Assembly: GCF_009857435.1 (NCBI RefSeq)
Contig: NZ_WWCK01000011.1
Location: 1-34,740 of the forward strand
From: Duganella rivi
GTDB taxonomy: Bacteria; Pseudomonadota; Gammaproteobacteria; Burkholderiales; Burkholderiaceae_D
DNA length: 34,740 bases
Reading direction: 5' to 3'
The notes under the pieces were generated by a model. It made no database searches and was not told the DNA's origin. It was given only the letters and a program-made list of their open reading frames with translations. Both the position numbers and the translations under genes were made by a program. Positions 12,809 to 20,753 of this stretch are shown in pieces (the stretch's first letter is position 1; every line of letters starts with the position of its first letter).

Positions 12809-12919
12809 CGACTTGTCTACCCCGCGATCGTGGAACGTGAGGAACAATCTAATAGGGCAAATAAATTGCGAAATTGGGCGGGAACCCGCGCCAGCACTGG
12901 CTTTCTTCGTTGCGAGGGT

Positions 12920-13033
12920 TACGCACCGTGGTGCGTAGTGCTACGCACGGCGGTGCGTAGAGTCACGCACCTGGGCGGTAAAAGGTGCAGGTTTACCCGT
13001 TTTCGTCAAGAGTCTACGCACGGCGATGCGTAG
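12920..13033. repeat. Origin inverted repeats, TACGCAC family
   Basis: Three inverted repeats carry the same half-site. TACGCACC/GGTGCGTA is at 12920-12937, CTACGCAC/GTGCGTAG at 12941-12960, and CTACGCA/TGCGTAG at 13014-13033. A lone half-site TCACGCAC is near 12963. As I recall, the pBBR1 origin upstream of its rep also carries ACGCAA/TTGCGT repeats, so these are probably Rep or copy-control binding sites. Confidence 0.75.
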
Positions 13034-13110
13034 TACCATGCACGTTAGCAGTAAACCTATGTCGTTGAATCGGTAAACCTATGTTCCCTGAGCGGCAAAC
13101 CTGGTATGAT
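12987..13110 (+). promoter_or_regulatory. Iterons GGTAAACCTATGT and rep promoter
   Basis: GTAAACCTATGT occurs at 13051-13062 and 13073-13084, and a diverged copy GCAAACCTGGTATG starts at 13095. Start positions are exactly 22 bp apart, two helical turns, so Rep would bind one face. An inverted copy, AGGTTTACC, is at 12989-12997. A TATGAT -10 box (13105-13110) overlaps the third iteron, which suits autorepression by Rep. This is the probable plasmid replication origin. Confidence 0.8.
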
Positions 13111-13142
13111 GATGCCACCGAATCACTACAGGCGCAATCATC

Positions 13143-13691
13143 ATGGTTAGCAAAGCAAAGAACATCACCCTACCCGCCGACACCGAGGAAACGCGGGGCA
13201 ATAAAACCCAGGGCTGGTTGCAAACTGAGAAGTCAGCACACCAGGCCATGTGGAAGCTGGGCATTAAGCACCCGATGGCGTTGGCGGTTCTGCATTTCAT
13301 GGTTTCCAAGCTGTCGAAGGGAACAAACGGCGTTGTCATCAGTGCTGCCGCCCTGGCGCGGCAAATGGGCCTTGCGCCTCGCACAGTGCAAAATACGATC
13401 ACCGTTTTGCGAGACTGCAAATTCGTCCAGGTACTCAAATCCGGCAACTGCAACGTGTACATCATCAACTCGCGCGTGGCATGGCAGGGCGAGCGTGGGA
13501 TGCGTTTCTCTGTCTTCAACACCGCGATGGTGATTGACGAGCAAGAGCAGACGCAAACCATTGAGGAACTGGAAGCCGAGGCAGACGAACAAATGCACGT
13601 GCCGGTTATGACCTTCAACGAAGAAATCCAACTCGACGCGATCGACGCGCCGCCGGCGCTGCCGTCCCAGGGAAGCTTGTTGCCGGAATAA
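13143..13691 (+). CDS. rep: Plasmid replication initiator, pBBR1 Rep family
   Basis: A 182-residue protein that, from memory, aligns with Rep of the broad-host-range plasmid pBBR1 over most of its length. Shared landmarks are GWLQTEKSAHQA (pBBR1 HWVQTERKAHEA), PRTVQNTITVLRD (SLRTVQYAVKDL), YIINSRVAW (YVVNDRVAW) and MRFSVFNTAMVID (LRLSVFSAAVVVD). The central part, residues about 40-110, is a winged helix that would bind the iterons directly upstream. The C-terminal tail is acidic and Pro-rich and shorter than in pBBR1. ATG 13143 is preceded by CAGG about ten bases upstream. It is convergent with Q and replaces the P2 gpA replication system. Family match is by eye, no search was run. Confidence 0.85.
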   Translation: MVSKAKNITLPADTEETRGNKTQGWLQTEKSAHQAMWKLGIKHPMALAVLHFMVSKLSKGTNGVVISAAALARQMGLAPRTVQNTITVLRDCKFVQVLKSGNCNVYIINSRVAWQGERGMRFSVFNTAMVIDEQEQTQTIEELEAEADEQMHVPVMTFNEEIQLDAIDAPPALPSQGSLLPE

Positions 13692-13698
13692 GCGATAC

Positions 13699-13719
13699 GC
13701 GCCGGTACACCGCCGGCGC
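13699..13719. terminator. Hairpin between rep and portal gene
   Basis: GCGCCGG (13699-13705) pairs with CCGGCGC (13713-13719) around a seven-base loop, between convergent rep and Q. No U tract follows on either strand, so it may be an inefficient or bidirectional stop. Confidence 0.55.
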
Positions 13720-13727
13720 TAACCTGG

Positions 13728-14780
13728 TCACTCCTGCGGCGTCGCTTCGATCGTGTAAGGCTTGAAGCGCACCACCTCCTCCCCAATCCACTCGTTCAGC
13801 TCCAGGAACCGCGCTTGTAGCGGTTCCACCTCATTGCGCCCGAACACCTTGGCCGCCGTGTCGGCCGCGCCAAAGCCGCCCGTATTGCTCGGCACCACGC
13901 CCAGGAGCTGCGGCGGTACGCGGTGCGCCGCCAGCATGTCGTCGCGCGTGATGTTCTTGATGTTGAAAAACTCGTCCTTGGCCGTGACCTCCGAAACCGG
14001 GATAAGCTGGATACCGTCTTTCTTGCCGTTCGGCGCGTACATGAACAGGTTGCGGAAATTGCCCGGTCCCTTGCTGTCCTTGAGCGCCTGGCGCATGGCT
14101 TTAACATCGTCCTCGTTCTGCGCCGCGTCCGTCATGTACAGGATGAAGCCGGCGTGGCTACCGTTCTCGTAATACTTCCGGCGGAACAGCGTCGCGCTTT
14201 CGTTCAACCAGGCGGAATGCAGGGAACCCAGGTACTCCGGCAAGCCGTACACTTCCTGGTTGATGTCCGGTTCCATCAAGTGAAAAACCGAATCGGGCGC
14301 AAACTCGTATGCGTCTTTCAGGTTGTCGCGGTCCACGAAATAGTAGCGGTCCAGATCGACGCCGCGCCGCGTGTATTTCGATAGGGCTGGGACGAGTTTT
14401 AAGGGGCCGCCAAGGCGCGAACTGCGCTTCTCCAGGTAGCCATTGCCGAAGGTCAGGAAATTGAGCGCCCAGGAGCTAAACGCCTGGCGCGTCAGCAGCT
14501 TGTGAGGAATGAAGGTGGACGCCAACACATTGCGCTTGAAGAACATGGCCGAGCTGTGGTGCGTGCCGGCGTGGAAAGTCTTTGCCAGGCCGTCAAAGCT
14601 GACCGGCGGTTCGTACCAATCGTTATAGGCTGTGCATTGCACGTAATCGAGAATGCTCGATCGGTCCATGACTGGCACCGGATCGCCAAACGTGAAGGCC
14701 TCCGCGCGGCTTTGCGTCACTACGGCCGGCGCTGCTGCAGCCGCGCTCGCCTGGTCCTGGTTGTTGTGGTGTTCGGTCAT
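13728..14780 (-). CDS. Q: Portal protein gpQ
   Basis: A 350-residue P2/PBSX-type portal protein. Landmarks include the N-terminal AFTFGDPVPVMDRSSILDYVQC, FHAGTHHSSAMFFKRNVLASTF, a GNGYLEKRSSRLGGP segment, and KNITRDDMLAAHRVPPQLLGVVPSNTGGFG near the C-terminus. It forms the dodecameric portal at the capsid vertex through which DNA is packaged and ejected. Its start overlaps the stop of the terminase gene P by four bases, so the two form a leftward operon as in P2. Confidence 0.95.
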   Translation of the reverse strand: MTEHHNNQDQASAAAAAPAVVTQSRAEAFTFGDPVPVMDRSSILDYVQCTAYNDWYEPPVSFDGLAKTFHAGTHHSSAMFFKRNVLASTFIPHKLLTRQAFSSWALNFLTFGNGYLEKRSSRLGGPLKLVPALSKYTRRGVDLDRYYFVDRDNLKDAYEFAPDSVFHLMEPDINQEVYGLPEYLGSLHSAWLNESATLFRRKYYENGSHAGFILYMTDAAQNEDDVKAMRQALKDSKGPGNFRNLFMYAPNGKKDGIQLIPVSEVTAKDEFFNIKNITRDDMLAAHRVPPQLLGVVPSNTGGFGAADTAAKVFGRNEVEPLQARFLELNEWIGEEVVRFKPYTIEATPQE

Positions 14781-16549
14781 CCTGTGAAAATCTCCATAAA
14801 GCTGCTGTTGTTTGCTGTGGTTCCTTCCAACGGTTCATTGGAAAGGGCATTGAGTACCGCCCAGGCCAGATCCGCGTGGCCTGTCTCGGCCGAATGGCCG
14901 GCGGTGTATGTGACCTGGCGGCCGCTGGGCGTCATGGTCTTTTTGATCGCCATGAACGATTGCGCTACATCGGTCCAGCCGGCGTCGAACTGCAAGCGCG
15001 CCTTGCTGATGACGGAAAGGCCTTTCAGCACCAGGCGGCCTTTCAGCTCTGCCGTGTAGTCCAGACCGACCACGGCCGGGAAGAACTGCTTTACGAGCTG
15101 GTGGACGCCGTGCCCCAGGCCTGTGCGGTCGATCGCTATGTACGAGACGTTGTAGCGCTCTGTAATTTTTTTGATGAAGGCCGCTTGTCCTTCAAAGTCC
15201 ATCCCCCGGAACTGGTGTTTTTCCAGCATGCGGAACTTGCCGCCAGGGACCGCCGGCGGCGCGATCACCACGCAGCCGGCCGAGTCGCCGGATAGCGCCG
15301 GATCGTAGCCAACCCATACCTGCTTATAGCCAAAGGGGCGCTCTGCAAACGGCTTGAAATCGTCCGCCCATTCAACCCAGGAATCGACCATGCAGCGCTG
15401 TAGATCGGCCAGCGGGAAAATGGACGCGCTGTCGTCAATGAAGTGGCACATGTAGAGCTGTGCGTACTCGGCTGGGCTGTTCTCCAGCTTCAATTCGTCC
15501 AGGTCGAACAGGTTGCAGCCGCCGGCCGCCGCGTCCTCCACCGTGACGATTTGCCGCCACTGGCGATCCGCGCCAAACGCGCCGCCGGCCAGCGCCTTGT
15601 GCGTGGTATCGATCGTCACTTTGTCGGCCGTCGCGCGGCCCTTGTTGGCGCTGTCGCCGGACCAGAAGGCGTGCGCCTCATGCGTCAGACTGGAAGGCGT
15701 AGAAAAGTAAGTCTTGCGCCAGTTCTTGTGCGACGCCATCGCCGCCGCTACCTTGTTCAGCTTCGTAAAGCCAGGCACCCAAAAATATTCATCGAAGTAG
15801 AAATTGCCGTGATAGCTCTGTGCCGTGTTGGCGTTCGTGCTCAAGAAAATCAGCTCGGCACCGTTCGGCAACAGGATGGTTTCGCCGGTCAGCTCCATAT
15901 CGATCGTCTGCCGCACGAAGGCGCAGATATAGGCCCGGAAAACATGCACCTGGGCCTTGCTGGCGGATAGGAAAATCTGGTTGCGGCCGGTCAGCAGCGC
16001 ATCAATCAGCGCCTCGCGCGCGAAGTACCAGGTAGCGCCGATCTGGCGCGACTTGAGGACGTTGCGCGTGCGCTTGTCGCCGTTCCTGTACCACGTCTTC
16101 TGGTAGTCGAATAGCGATTCCTCAAACGCGGCCAGCAGCTTCGCGGTTTGTTCTTCCGTGATGGCATTGCGCGCCGGCTTCTTTTTCGGCTCGGCATTGC
16201 GCGCCAGGATGTTCGGATTTAGGTCTGACTCTTTCCCCGTTTCGCGGTACTTGACGATGCGCTCGCCGCGCTCCAACTGGCGCATGAGCAAATCAATTTC
16301 TTTGAAGTCGCCAGGAGTTTTTGCGTCCTTCGATATCAGCGATATGAGGCGCTGTTCTAGCGACAGCTCGACCTTTTGCAAAGGCGTGAACTTGTCCCAC
16401 TCGTCGCGCGCATGCCAGGCCTGTACGGTGCTGCGCTTCTCGTCCAGATGGCGAGCAATGGACGATATGCGCCAGCCCTGCCAGTACAGGTCGCGCGCGA
16501 TTCTGCGGGGGTCTTTTTCCAGTAGTTGAGCGGTGAAATTTTCAATCAT
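14777..16549 (-). CDS. P: Terminase large subunit gpP
   Basis: A 590-residue terminase from ATG 16549 (MIENFTAQLL). A longer frame reaches a start at 16615, but the shorter form matches P2 gpP length and its helix-turn-helix opening (LYWQGWRISSIARHLDEKRSTVQAWH). The ATPase Walker A is KSRQIGATW at about 165-172 and the Walker B is FYFDEYFW near 246. A nuclease domain begins around 405 (WVGYDPALSGDSAG), with a later Asp in AIDRTGLG. It cuts cos DNA and pumps it into the capsid. Leftward operon with Q. The ribosome site is weak. Confidence 0.95.
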   Translation of the reverse strand: MIENFTAQLLEKDPRRIARDLYWQGWRISSIARHLDEKRSTVQAWHARDEWDKFTPLQKVELSLEQRLISLISKDAKTPGDFKEIDLLMRQLERGERIVKYRETGKESDLNPNILARNAEPKKKPARNAITEEQTAKLLAAFEESLFDYQKTWYRNGDKRTRNVLKSRQIGATWYFAREALIDALLTGRNQIFLSASKAQVHVFRAYICAFVRQTIDMELTGETILLPNGAELIFLSTNANTAQSYHGNFYFDEYFWVPGFTKLNKVAAAMASHKNWRKTYFSTPSSLTHEAHAFWSGDSANKGRATADKVTIDTTHKALAGGAFGADRQWRQIVTVEDAAAGGCNLFDLDELKLENSPAEYAQLYMCHFIDDSASIFPLADLQRCMVDSWVEWADDFKPFAERPFGYKQVWVGYDPALSGDSAGCVVIAPPAVPGGKFRMLEKHQFRGMDFEGQAAFIKKITERYNVSYIAIDRTGLGHGVHQLVKQFFPAVVGLDYTAELKGRLVLKGLSVISKARLQFDAGWTDVAQSFMAIKKTMTPSGRQVTYTAGHSAETGHADLAWAVLNALSNEPLEGTTANNSSFMEIFTG

Positions 16550-16595
16550 GCGGCCAGTGTGACGGCCTCGCGTGCGCGCGAAAATCACCAACGAA

Positions 16596-16614
16596 TGTGC
16601 TGGCAACCAGCACA
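16596..16614. promoter_or_regulatory. Ogr-type late activator site between P and O
   Basis: TGT-GCTGGCAACCAGC-ACA is a 19-base dyad (TGTGCTGG/CCAGCACA around CAA) in the divergent gap between P and O. P2 late promoters have a TGT/ACA dyad around -55 bound by Ogr. The same TGT-N13-ACA spacing occurs before V and FI, and here as before V the element continues AAAC. It could serve O rightward and possibly P leftward, although for P the spacing to its ATG is short. Confidence 0.7.
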
Positions 16615-16698
16615 AACTCTAATCATTGAGAGAACGATTCCGAACGCGCACCATGCAATCCGTCACACCACTTATCACCTGACGGAGAACACAACCCA

Positions 16699-17562
16699 AT
16701 GAGCAAAGCAGCAGACACCAGCAAAGCGAAATCGAAAAAATTCCGCGTTGCAGTAGAAGGCGCGACCACCGACGGCCGCGAAATCACCCGCGAATGGATT
16801 ACGCAGATGGCGGCGAACTACAGCGCCACCAAGTACGGCGCGCGCGTCAACCTGGAACACATTCGCGGCATCCTGCCCGACAGCCAGTTCAAGGCCTACG
16901 GCGACGTGCTGGAACTGGAAGCGCAAGAGCTGAGCGGCGAGTTTTCCGGCAAGCTGGGCCTGTTCGCCACCATCGCGCCTCTGCCCGACCTGGTAGCCAT
17001 GACCAACGCCGGCCAAAAGATTTACACCTCGATCGAAGTTGATCCGAACTTCGCCAAGACCGGCGAGGCGTACATGGTAGGCCTGGCCGTCACCGACAGC
17101 CCCGCCAGCCTGGGTACCGAGATTCTGGCTTTCGCAGCTCAAAACCCGGCAGCCTCGCCATTCGCGCACAAAAAGCAAAGCCCGCAAAACCTGTTCACGG
17201 CGGCAGTGGAAACCGTCATCGAAATGGAAGCAGCGGCCGCGCCTGGCGCAGTCGCCAAGCTGTTCAGCACCGTGCAAGAGCTGCTGGCCGGCGGCGCGAA
17301 GAAAACCGCATCCGATGAAGCACGCTTCGCCGACATCGGCCAGGCCGTGAACCTGTTGGCGACGCACACCCAGGAACAAGCCACGCAGTTCGCCGCGACC
17401 ATCGACAAGCAGAACAAGGAAATCGCGGACCTGAAAGCCCAGGGCGAGAAGGACCGCAAGGAAGTGGCCGACCTGACCGCGAAGCTGTCGAAGCAGGACG
17501 CCAACCCGGCGAGCCGTCCACCAGCCACCGGCGGCGGCAGCGCCAATCTGGCCGAGTTCTAA
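16699..17562 (+). CDS. O: Capsid scaffold/maturation protease gpO
   Basis: A 287-residue P2 gpO-type protein with an N-terminal serine protease and a C-terminal scaffolding part. By comparison with the P2 triad, the likely catalytic residues are Asp25 (TTDGRE), His54 (NLEHIRG) and Ser111 (IYTSIEV). The C-terminal half is Ala-rich and helical, with a charged coiled-coil of about 45 residues (IDKQNKEIADLKAQGEKDRKEVADLTAKL) before a disordered Pro/Gly tail. It directs N assembly and processes the prohead, and is itself cleaved. A GACGGAG ribosome site precedes ATG 16699. It is the first gene of the rightward late operon. Confidence 0.93.
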   Translation: MSKAADTSKAKSKKFRVAVEGATTDGREITREWITQMAANYSATKYGARVNLEHIRGILPDSQFKAYGDVLELEAQELSGEFSGKLGLFATIAPLPDLVAMTNAGQKIYTSIEVDPNFAKTGEAYMVGLAVTDSPASLGTEILAFAAQNPAASPFAHKKQSPQNLFTAAVETVIEMEAAAAPGAVAKLFSTVQELLAGGAKKTASDEARFADIGQAVNLLATHTQEQATQFAATIDKQNKEIADLKAQGEKDRKEVADLTAKLSKQDANPASRPPATGGGSANLAEF

Positions 17563-17603
17563 CCAGTAACACAACCACCAAACGATTTAGGAGATTTACC
17601 CAG

Positions 17604-18629
17604 ATGTTGAACGATACCCGTGTGAAGTTTGAAGGCTACCTGGCGCAAGTTGCAAAGCTGAACGCCGTAGCCTCCGCGCTGCAAAAATTCAGCGTGGCCC
17701 CCGCTGTGCAACAAAAGCTGGAAAAGAAAATTCAGCAATCCAGCGCCTTCCTGTCCTCGATTAACGTTATCGGCGTTACCAACCAGGAAGGCGAAAAGCT
17801 GGGCCTGGGCGTAGGCAGCACCGTAGCCAGCACCACCGACACCAGCAAGAACAAGCGCAACACCACCGATATTTCCAATATCGAACTGGTCAACAAATAC
17901 CGCTGCGAGCAAACGAACTTCGACTGGCACATCGGCTACGGCAAGCTGGACGCCTGGGCCGAACAGCCGGAATTCCAAACCATGCTGGCCGAGGCGATCG
18001 CGCAGCGCCAAGCGCTCGACCGCGTAATGATCGGCTGGAACGGCATCGCCCGCGCGGCCACCTCCGACCGCGCAGCACATCCGCTGCTGCAAGACGTGAA
18101 CAAAGGCTGGTTGCAGCAAATCCGCGAGAACGCACCGCAGCGCGTTATGTCCCACGGCAGCCTGGCGGCCGACAAGATCAAGGTAGGCGCGGGCGGCGAC
18201 TACGAGAACCTGGACGCCCTGGTGTTCGACCTGGTAAACGAATTCCTGGACGAATGGCACCAGGAAGACACCGGCCTGGTTGTTATCTGCGGCCGCCGTC
18301 TGCTGGCTGACAAATACTTCCCGATCATCAACCAGCAACAGGCGAACACCGAAAAGCTGGCCGCCGATATGATCGTCAGCCAAAAGCGTATCGGCAACCT
18401 GCCAGCGGTACGTGTTCCTAACTTCCCGGCTAACGGTCTGCTGGTCACGCGCCTGGACAACCTGTCGGTCTACTTCCAGAAGGGCGCGCGCCGTCGCCAG
18501 GTGAAAGAGGCGTCCGAGTGGGACCGCGTGGAAAACTACGAGTCGTCCAACGAAGCGTATGTCGTGGAAGACTACGGCATGACCGCGCTGGCCGAAAACA
18601 TCGAACTGCTGCCAGTACCGAAGGCGTAA
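17604..18629 (+). CDS. N: Major capsid protein gpN
   Basis: A 341-residue P2 gpN-type capsid protein with the HK97 fold. Landmarks are MLNDTRVKFEGYLAQVAKLN at the N-terminus, the segment FLSSINVIGVTNQEGEKLGLGVG, DRVMIGWNGIARA and the C-terminal VYFQKGARRRQVKEASEWDRVENYESSNEAYVVEDYG. In P2 the N-terminal about 31 residues are removed by the gpO protease during maturation, and a similar removal is likely here. A strong AGGAG lies before the ATG. Confidence 0.96.
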   Translation: MLNDTRVKFEGYLAQVAKLNAVASALQKFSVAPAVQQKLEKKIQQSSAFLSSINVIGVTNQEGEKLGLGVGSTVASTTDTSKNKRNTTDISNIELVNKYRCEQTNFDWHIGYGKLDAWAEQPEFQTMLAEAIAQRQALDRVMIGWNGIARAATSDRAAHPLLQDVNKGWLQQIRENAPQRVMSHGSLAADKIKVGAGGDYENLDALVFDLVNEFLDEWHQEDTGLVVICGRRLLADKYFPIINQQQANTEKLAADMIVSQKRIGNLPAVRVPNFPANGLLVTRLDNLSVYFQKGARRRQVKEASEWDRVENYESSNEAYVVEDYGMTALAENIELLPVPKA

Positions 18630-18631
18630 CG

Positions 18632-19309
18632 ATGACCAGCCCCGCACGAGCCCACTTCCAGCGCGTGATTGCTGCCCGCACGGCAGCAGCCGCGCCGCAC
18701 GGCGGCACGCTGGCCGGCGCAAGCAACTACGAGCTGATGCTCGCAAAGCTGGCGACCGACCGCGCGCGACTGCACCAGGTCAAGTCCAACGAGCGCAAGG
18801 CCGCCGTAAAGCGCGAACTGCTGCCGGAGTACGAGAACTATGTAACCGGCTCGCTGGAAGGCGGGCGCGGGGCGCAAGACGACGTACTCACCACAATCAT
18901 GCTGTGGCGCATCGACGCCGGCGACTATGCCGGCGCGCTGCCAATCGCTGAATACGCGCTGACTCACCGGCTGACGCTGCCCGATGAATTCAGCCGCTCC
19001 ACGGCAACCGTGGTGGCGGAAGAATTCGCGGAACAGGCAATCATCGCCTTGCGCGCCGGCCAGCCTTTCGACGTTGAGCAGTTGAAGCACGTAGCCGACC
19101 TGACCGAGCCGCATGATATGCCCGACCAGGTGCGCGCCAAGCTGTACAAGGCGATCGGCCTGACGGTGCAGGACAAGCCCGAAGTGGCTTTGCTGTACCT
19201 GAATCGCGCCTTGAAGCTGCATGACCGATCGGGCGTGAAACAAGACATTGACCGGCTGCAAAAGCAGCTCGGCAACTCCGCCGCCGGCAGCAATGCCAGC
19301 GGCACGTAA
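18632..19309 (+). CDS. M: Terminase small subunit gpM
   Basis: A 225-residue P2 gpM-type terminase endonuclease subunit. Typical segments are ERKAAVKRELLPEYENYVTG, GGRGAQDDVLTTIMLWRIDAGDYAGAL and a C-terminal helical DKPEVALLYLNRALKLHDRSGVKQDIDRL. In P2-like phages it recognises and cuts cos together with gpP. It starts two bases after the N stop, so it is coupled. Its presence implies that a cos site exists, although I could not identify one firmly. Confidence 0.93.
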   Translation: MTSPARAHFQRVIAARTAAAAPHGGTLAGASNYELMLAKLATDRARLHQVKSNERKAAVKRELLPEYENYVTGSLEGGRGAQDDVLTTIMLWRIDAGDYAGALPIAEYALTHRLTLPDEFSRSTATVVAEEFAEQAIIALRAGQPFDVEQLKHVADLTEPHDMPDQVRAKLYKAIGLTVQDKPEVALLYLNRALKLHDRSGVKQDIDRLQKQLGNSAAGSNASGT

Positions 19310-19411
19310 AGAGCCTCCCCGGCCTGGCGGCGCTGGCTGACGATAGCAAAGCCCTTGCGGCTCCACGCTGTCCGAAGCCAGCCCACCGCCTCTAACCGAA
19401 AGCAACACCGT

Positions 19412-19903
19412 ATGTCTTCCTTTATCGCAAACGAACCAGTCAGCACGCCGACCAGCGCACCAGGCGAAACCCCGCCGGCCGGCATCATCACCAATGACGG
19501 CTTTTTCCCCGATATCGACCTGGCGCACCTGCGCGCAGCCGTGCGCCTCAACGGCACCGTGACCGACGAGCGCCTGGTCGACGCCCTGGTCAGCGCAATG
19601 ATTAACGTCAACGGCGAGCTGGCGGCCTGGAAAGTGGCGAGCATCGCTGCAGGAGCCGTCAACCTGGAAGCCATGCCGCCACAGCTCGGCGGCAAGAGCA
19701 TCAAGGCCACGCTGTACCGCACGGCGGTGTACCGCAGCACGAAAGCGGATCTCACCGAGCGATACCGCGACTACGACAGCACGAAGGCCGGCGATCGCGC
19801 CGCCGACGAGCTGGAACCCTCGATCGATGACGACCGCCGCGCCGCTCGCTGGGCTATCCGCGATCTGCTGGGCGTAGCGCGTACCACGGTAGAGCTGATC
19901 TGA
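19412..19903 (+). CDS. L: Head completion protein gpL
   Basis: A 163-residue P2 gpL-type head completion/stabilisation protein. Features are GFFPDIDLAHLRAAVRLNGTVT, a VNGELAAWK segment, YRTAVYRSTKADLTERYRDYDSTKAGDRAADELE and ATG 19412 (MSSFIANEPV). The frame extends upstream to 19355 without a ribosome site. GAAAGCAACACC precedes the chosen start. The 102 bases between M and L contain no gene. The stop overlaps the start of X. Confidence 0.92.
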   Translation: MSSFIANEPVSTPTSAPGETPPAGIITNDGFFPDIDLAHLRAAVRLNGTVTDERLVDALVSAMINVNGELAAWKVASIAAGAVNLEAMPPQLGGKSIKATLYRTAVYRSTKADLTERYRDYDSTKAGDRAADELEPSIDDDRRAARWAIRDLLGVARTTVELI

Positions 19904-20109
19904 TGCGCGTCACCACGCAACAGGGCGACACCGTAGACCTTCTGTGCTGGCGGCACCGGAAGCAAACGGCCGGCATCGTTGAAGCCACGCTAGAGCTAAA
20001 CCCAGGCCTGGCCGATTACGGCCCGGTCCTACCACATGGCCTGGTTGTTGAGCTACCAGACCCGCAAACCGCAAAACCAAAAACCAACCTCATCAACCTG
20101 TGGGACTAA
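19903..20109 (+). CDS. X: Tail protein gpX
   Basis: A 68-residue P2 gpX-type tail protein with the typical small LysM-like pattern: MRVTTQQGDTVDLLCWRH, then GIVEATLELNPGLADYGPVLPHGLVVELPD. It is needed for tail assembly in P2. Its ATG overlaps the L stop codon by one base (TGATG). Length and location between L and the lysis genes match P2. Confidence 0.9.
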   Translation: MRVTTQQGDTVDLLCWRHRKQTAGIVEATLELNPGLADYGPVLPHGLVVELPDPQTAKPKTNLINLWD

Positions 20110-20122
20110 TTTAGGACTCAAG

Positions 20123-20482
20123 ATGGCAGAACCAAGCACCACAACTATCGCCGTAGCCTCTGCGGCCGGCGTCGGCTTCGCAAGCCTGTTCCCAGGCGTT
20201 GACGGTAACGCCCTGATCGGCGCTTTCGCCGGCGCGTCGCTCCTGGTAGTGAACTCCAAAGACATCAATATCCCCCAGCGCATCACCTACCTGGTGATTT
20301 CGCTGATCGTGGGCTACCTGGGCGCGCCCGATGTCGTCAACAACGTCACGGTTATCCGATCGACAGGCGTAGCCGCTTTCCTGGTTTCCGCCTCCGCGAT
20401 CACCGTCACGCTGCAACTGCTGGAGCGTTTGAAAAACATTGATCTGCTGTCGTTCTTCGGCAAGAAAGGCAAGGACGAATGA
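20123..20482 (+). CDS. Putative holin or holin partner
   Basis: A 119-residue membrane protein with about three hydrophobic segments (residues about 8-42, 52-70 and 80-98) and a positively charged, acidic-ended C-terminus (FFGKKGKDE). It lies where P2 has its lysis genes Y and lysA. TTAGGAC precedes the ATG. It is probably the holin that opens the inner membrane for the muramidase, or it acts with the next gene as a holin/antiholin pair. Which of the two does which cannot be told from sequence. Confidence 0.7.
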   Translation: MAEPSTTTIAVASAAGVGFASLFPGVDGNALIGAFAGASLLVVNSKDINIPQRITYLVISLIVGYLGAPDVVNNVTVIRSTGVAAFLVSASAITVTLQLLERLKNIDLLSFFGKKGKDE

Positions 20483-20751
20483 ACACTGAATTCATCGGCG
20501 CGCACATCGCCATGACTTTCTATTTCCTCGCTTGCGGCCGCGTGCTGCTGTACCGGAAAGAGGGCGCGCGCCACCGCCGCCACGTTTCCTGGATTGCCTG
20601 GGCAATCCTGGTTGTCCTGGCCGCCTCTGGCATCGACCTGCTGGTCAACCCGCGCGAGCTGGGCGTCATCGAAACCGCGCGCGCAATCCTCATCGACGTT
20701 TTTGTATTTGGCGCACGCGGCAACGTGGCGCGCTTACTCTGGAGAGAATGA
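20479..20751 (+). CDS. Putative holin-family membrane protein
   Basis: A 90-residue protein overlapping the preceding gene by four bases. It has a short N-terminal hydrophobic segment (MTFYFLACGRVLLY), a basic loop (RKEGARHRRH), a strong transmembrane helix (VSWIAWAILVVLAASGIDLLV) and a helical C-terminus. This pattern is common for the second small membrane protein of lysis cassettes in P2-like phages of beta- and gammaproteobacteria. It may be a holin or antiholin. Confidence 0.68.
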   Translation: MNTEFIGAHIAMTFYFLACGRVLLYRKEGARHRRHVSWIAWAILVVLAASGIDLLVNPRELGVIETARAILIDVFVFGARGNVARLLWRE

Positions 20752-20753
20752 AC

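Noticed and set aside
3973..13691. CRISPR array, tRNA genes or insertion sequences in the accessory part
   Set aside because: No regularly spaced repeat-spacer units, no cloverleaf, and no transposase or IS-type terminal repeats were seen.
17559..18746. A 395-codon leftward frame opposite the capsid gene, and similar frames opposite primase (6394-7278, 7306-8235)
   Set aside because: All are antisense to well-supported genes, with no ribosome sites.
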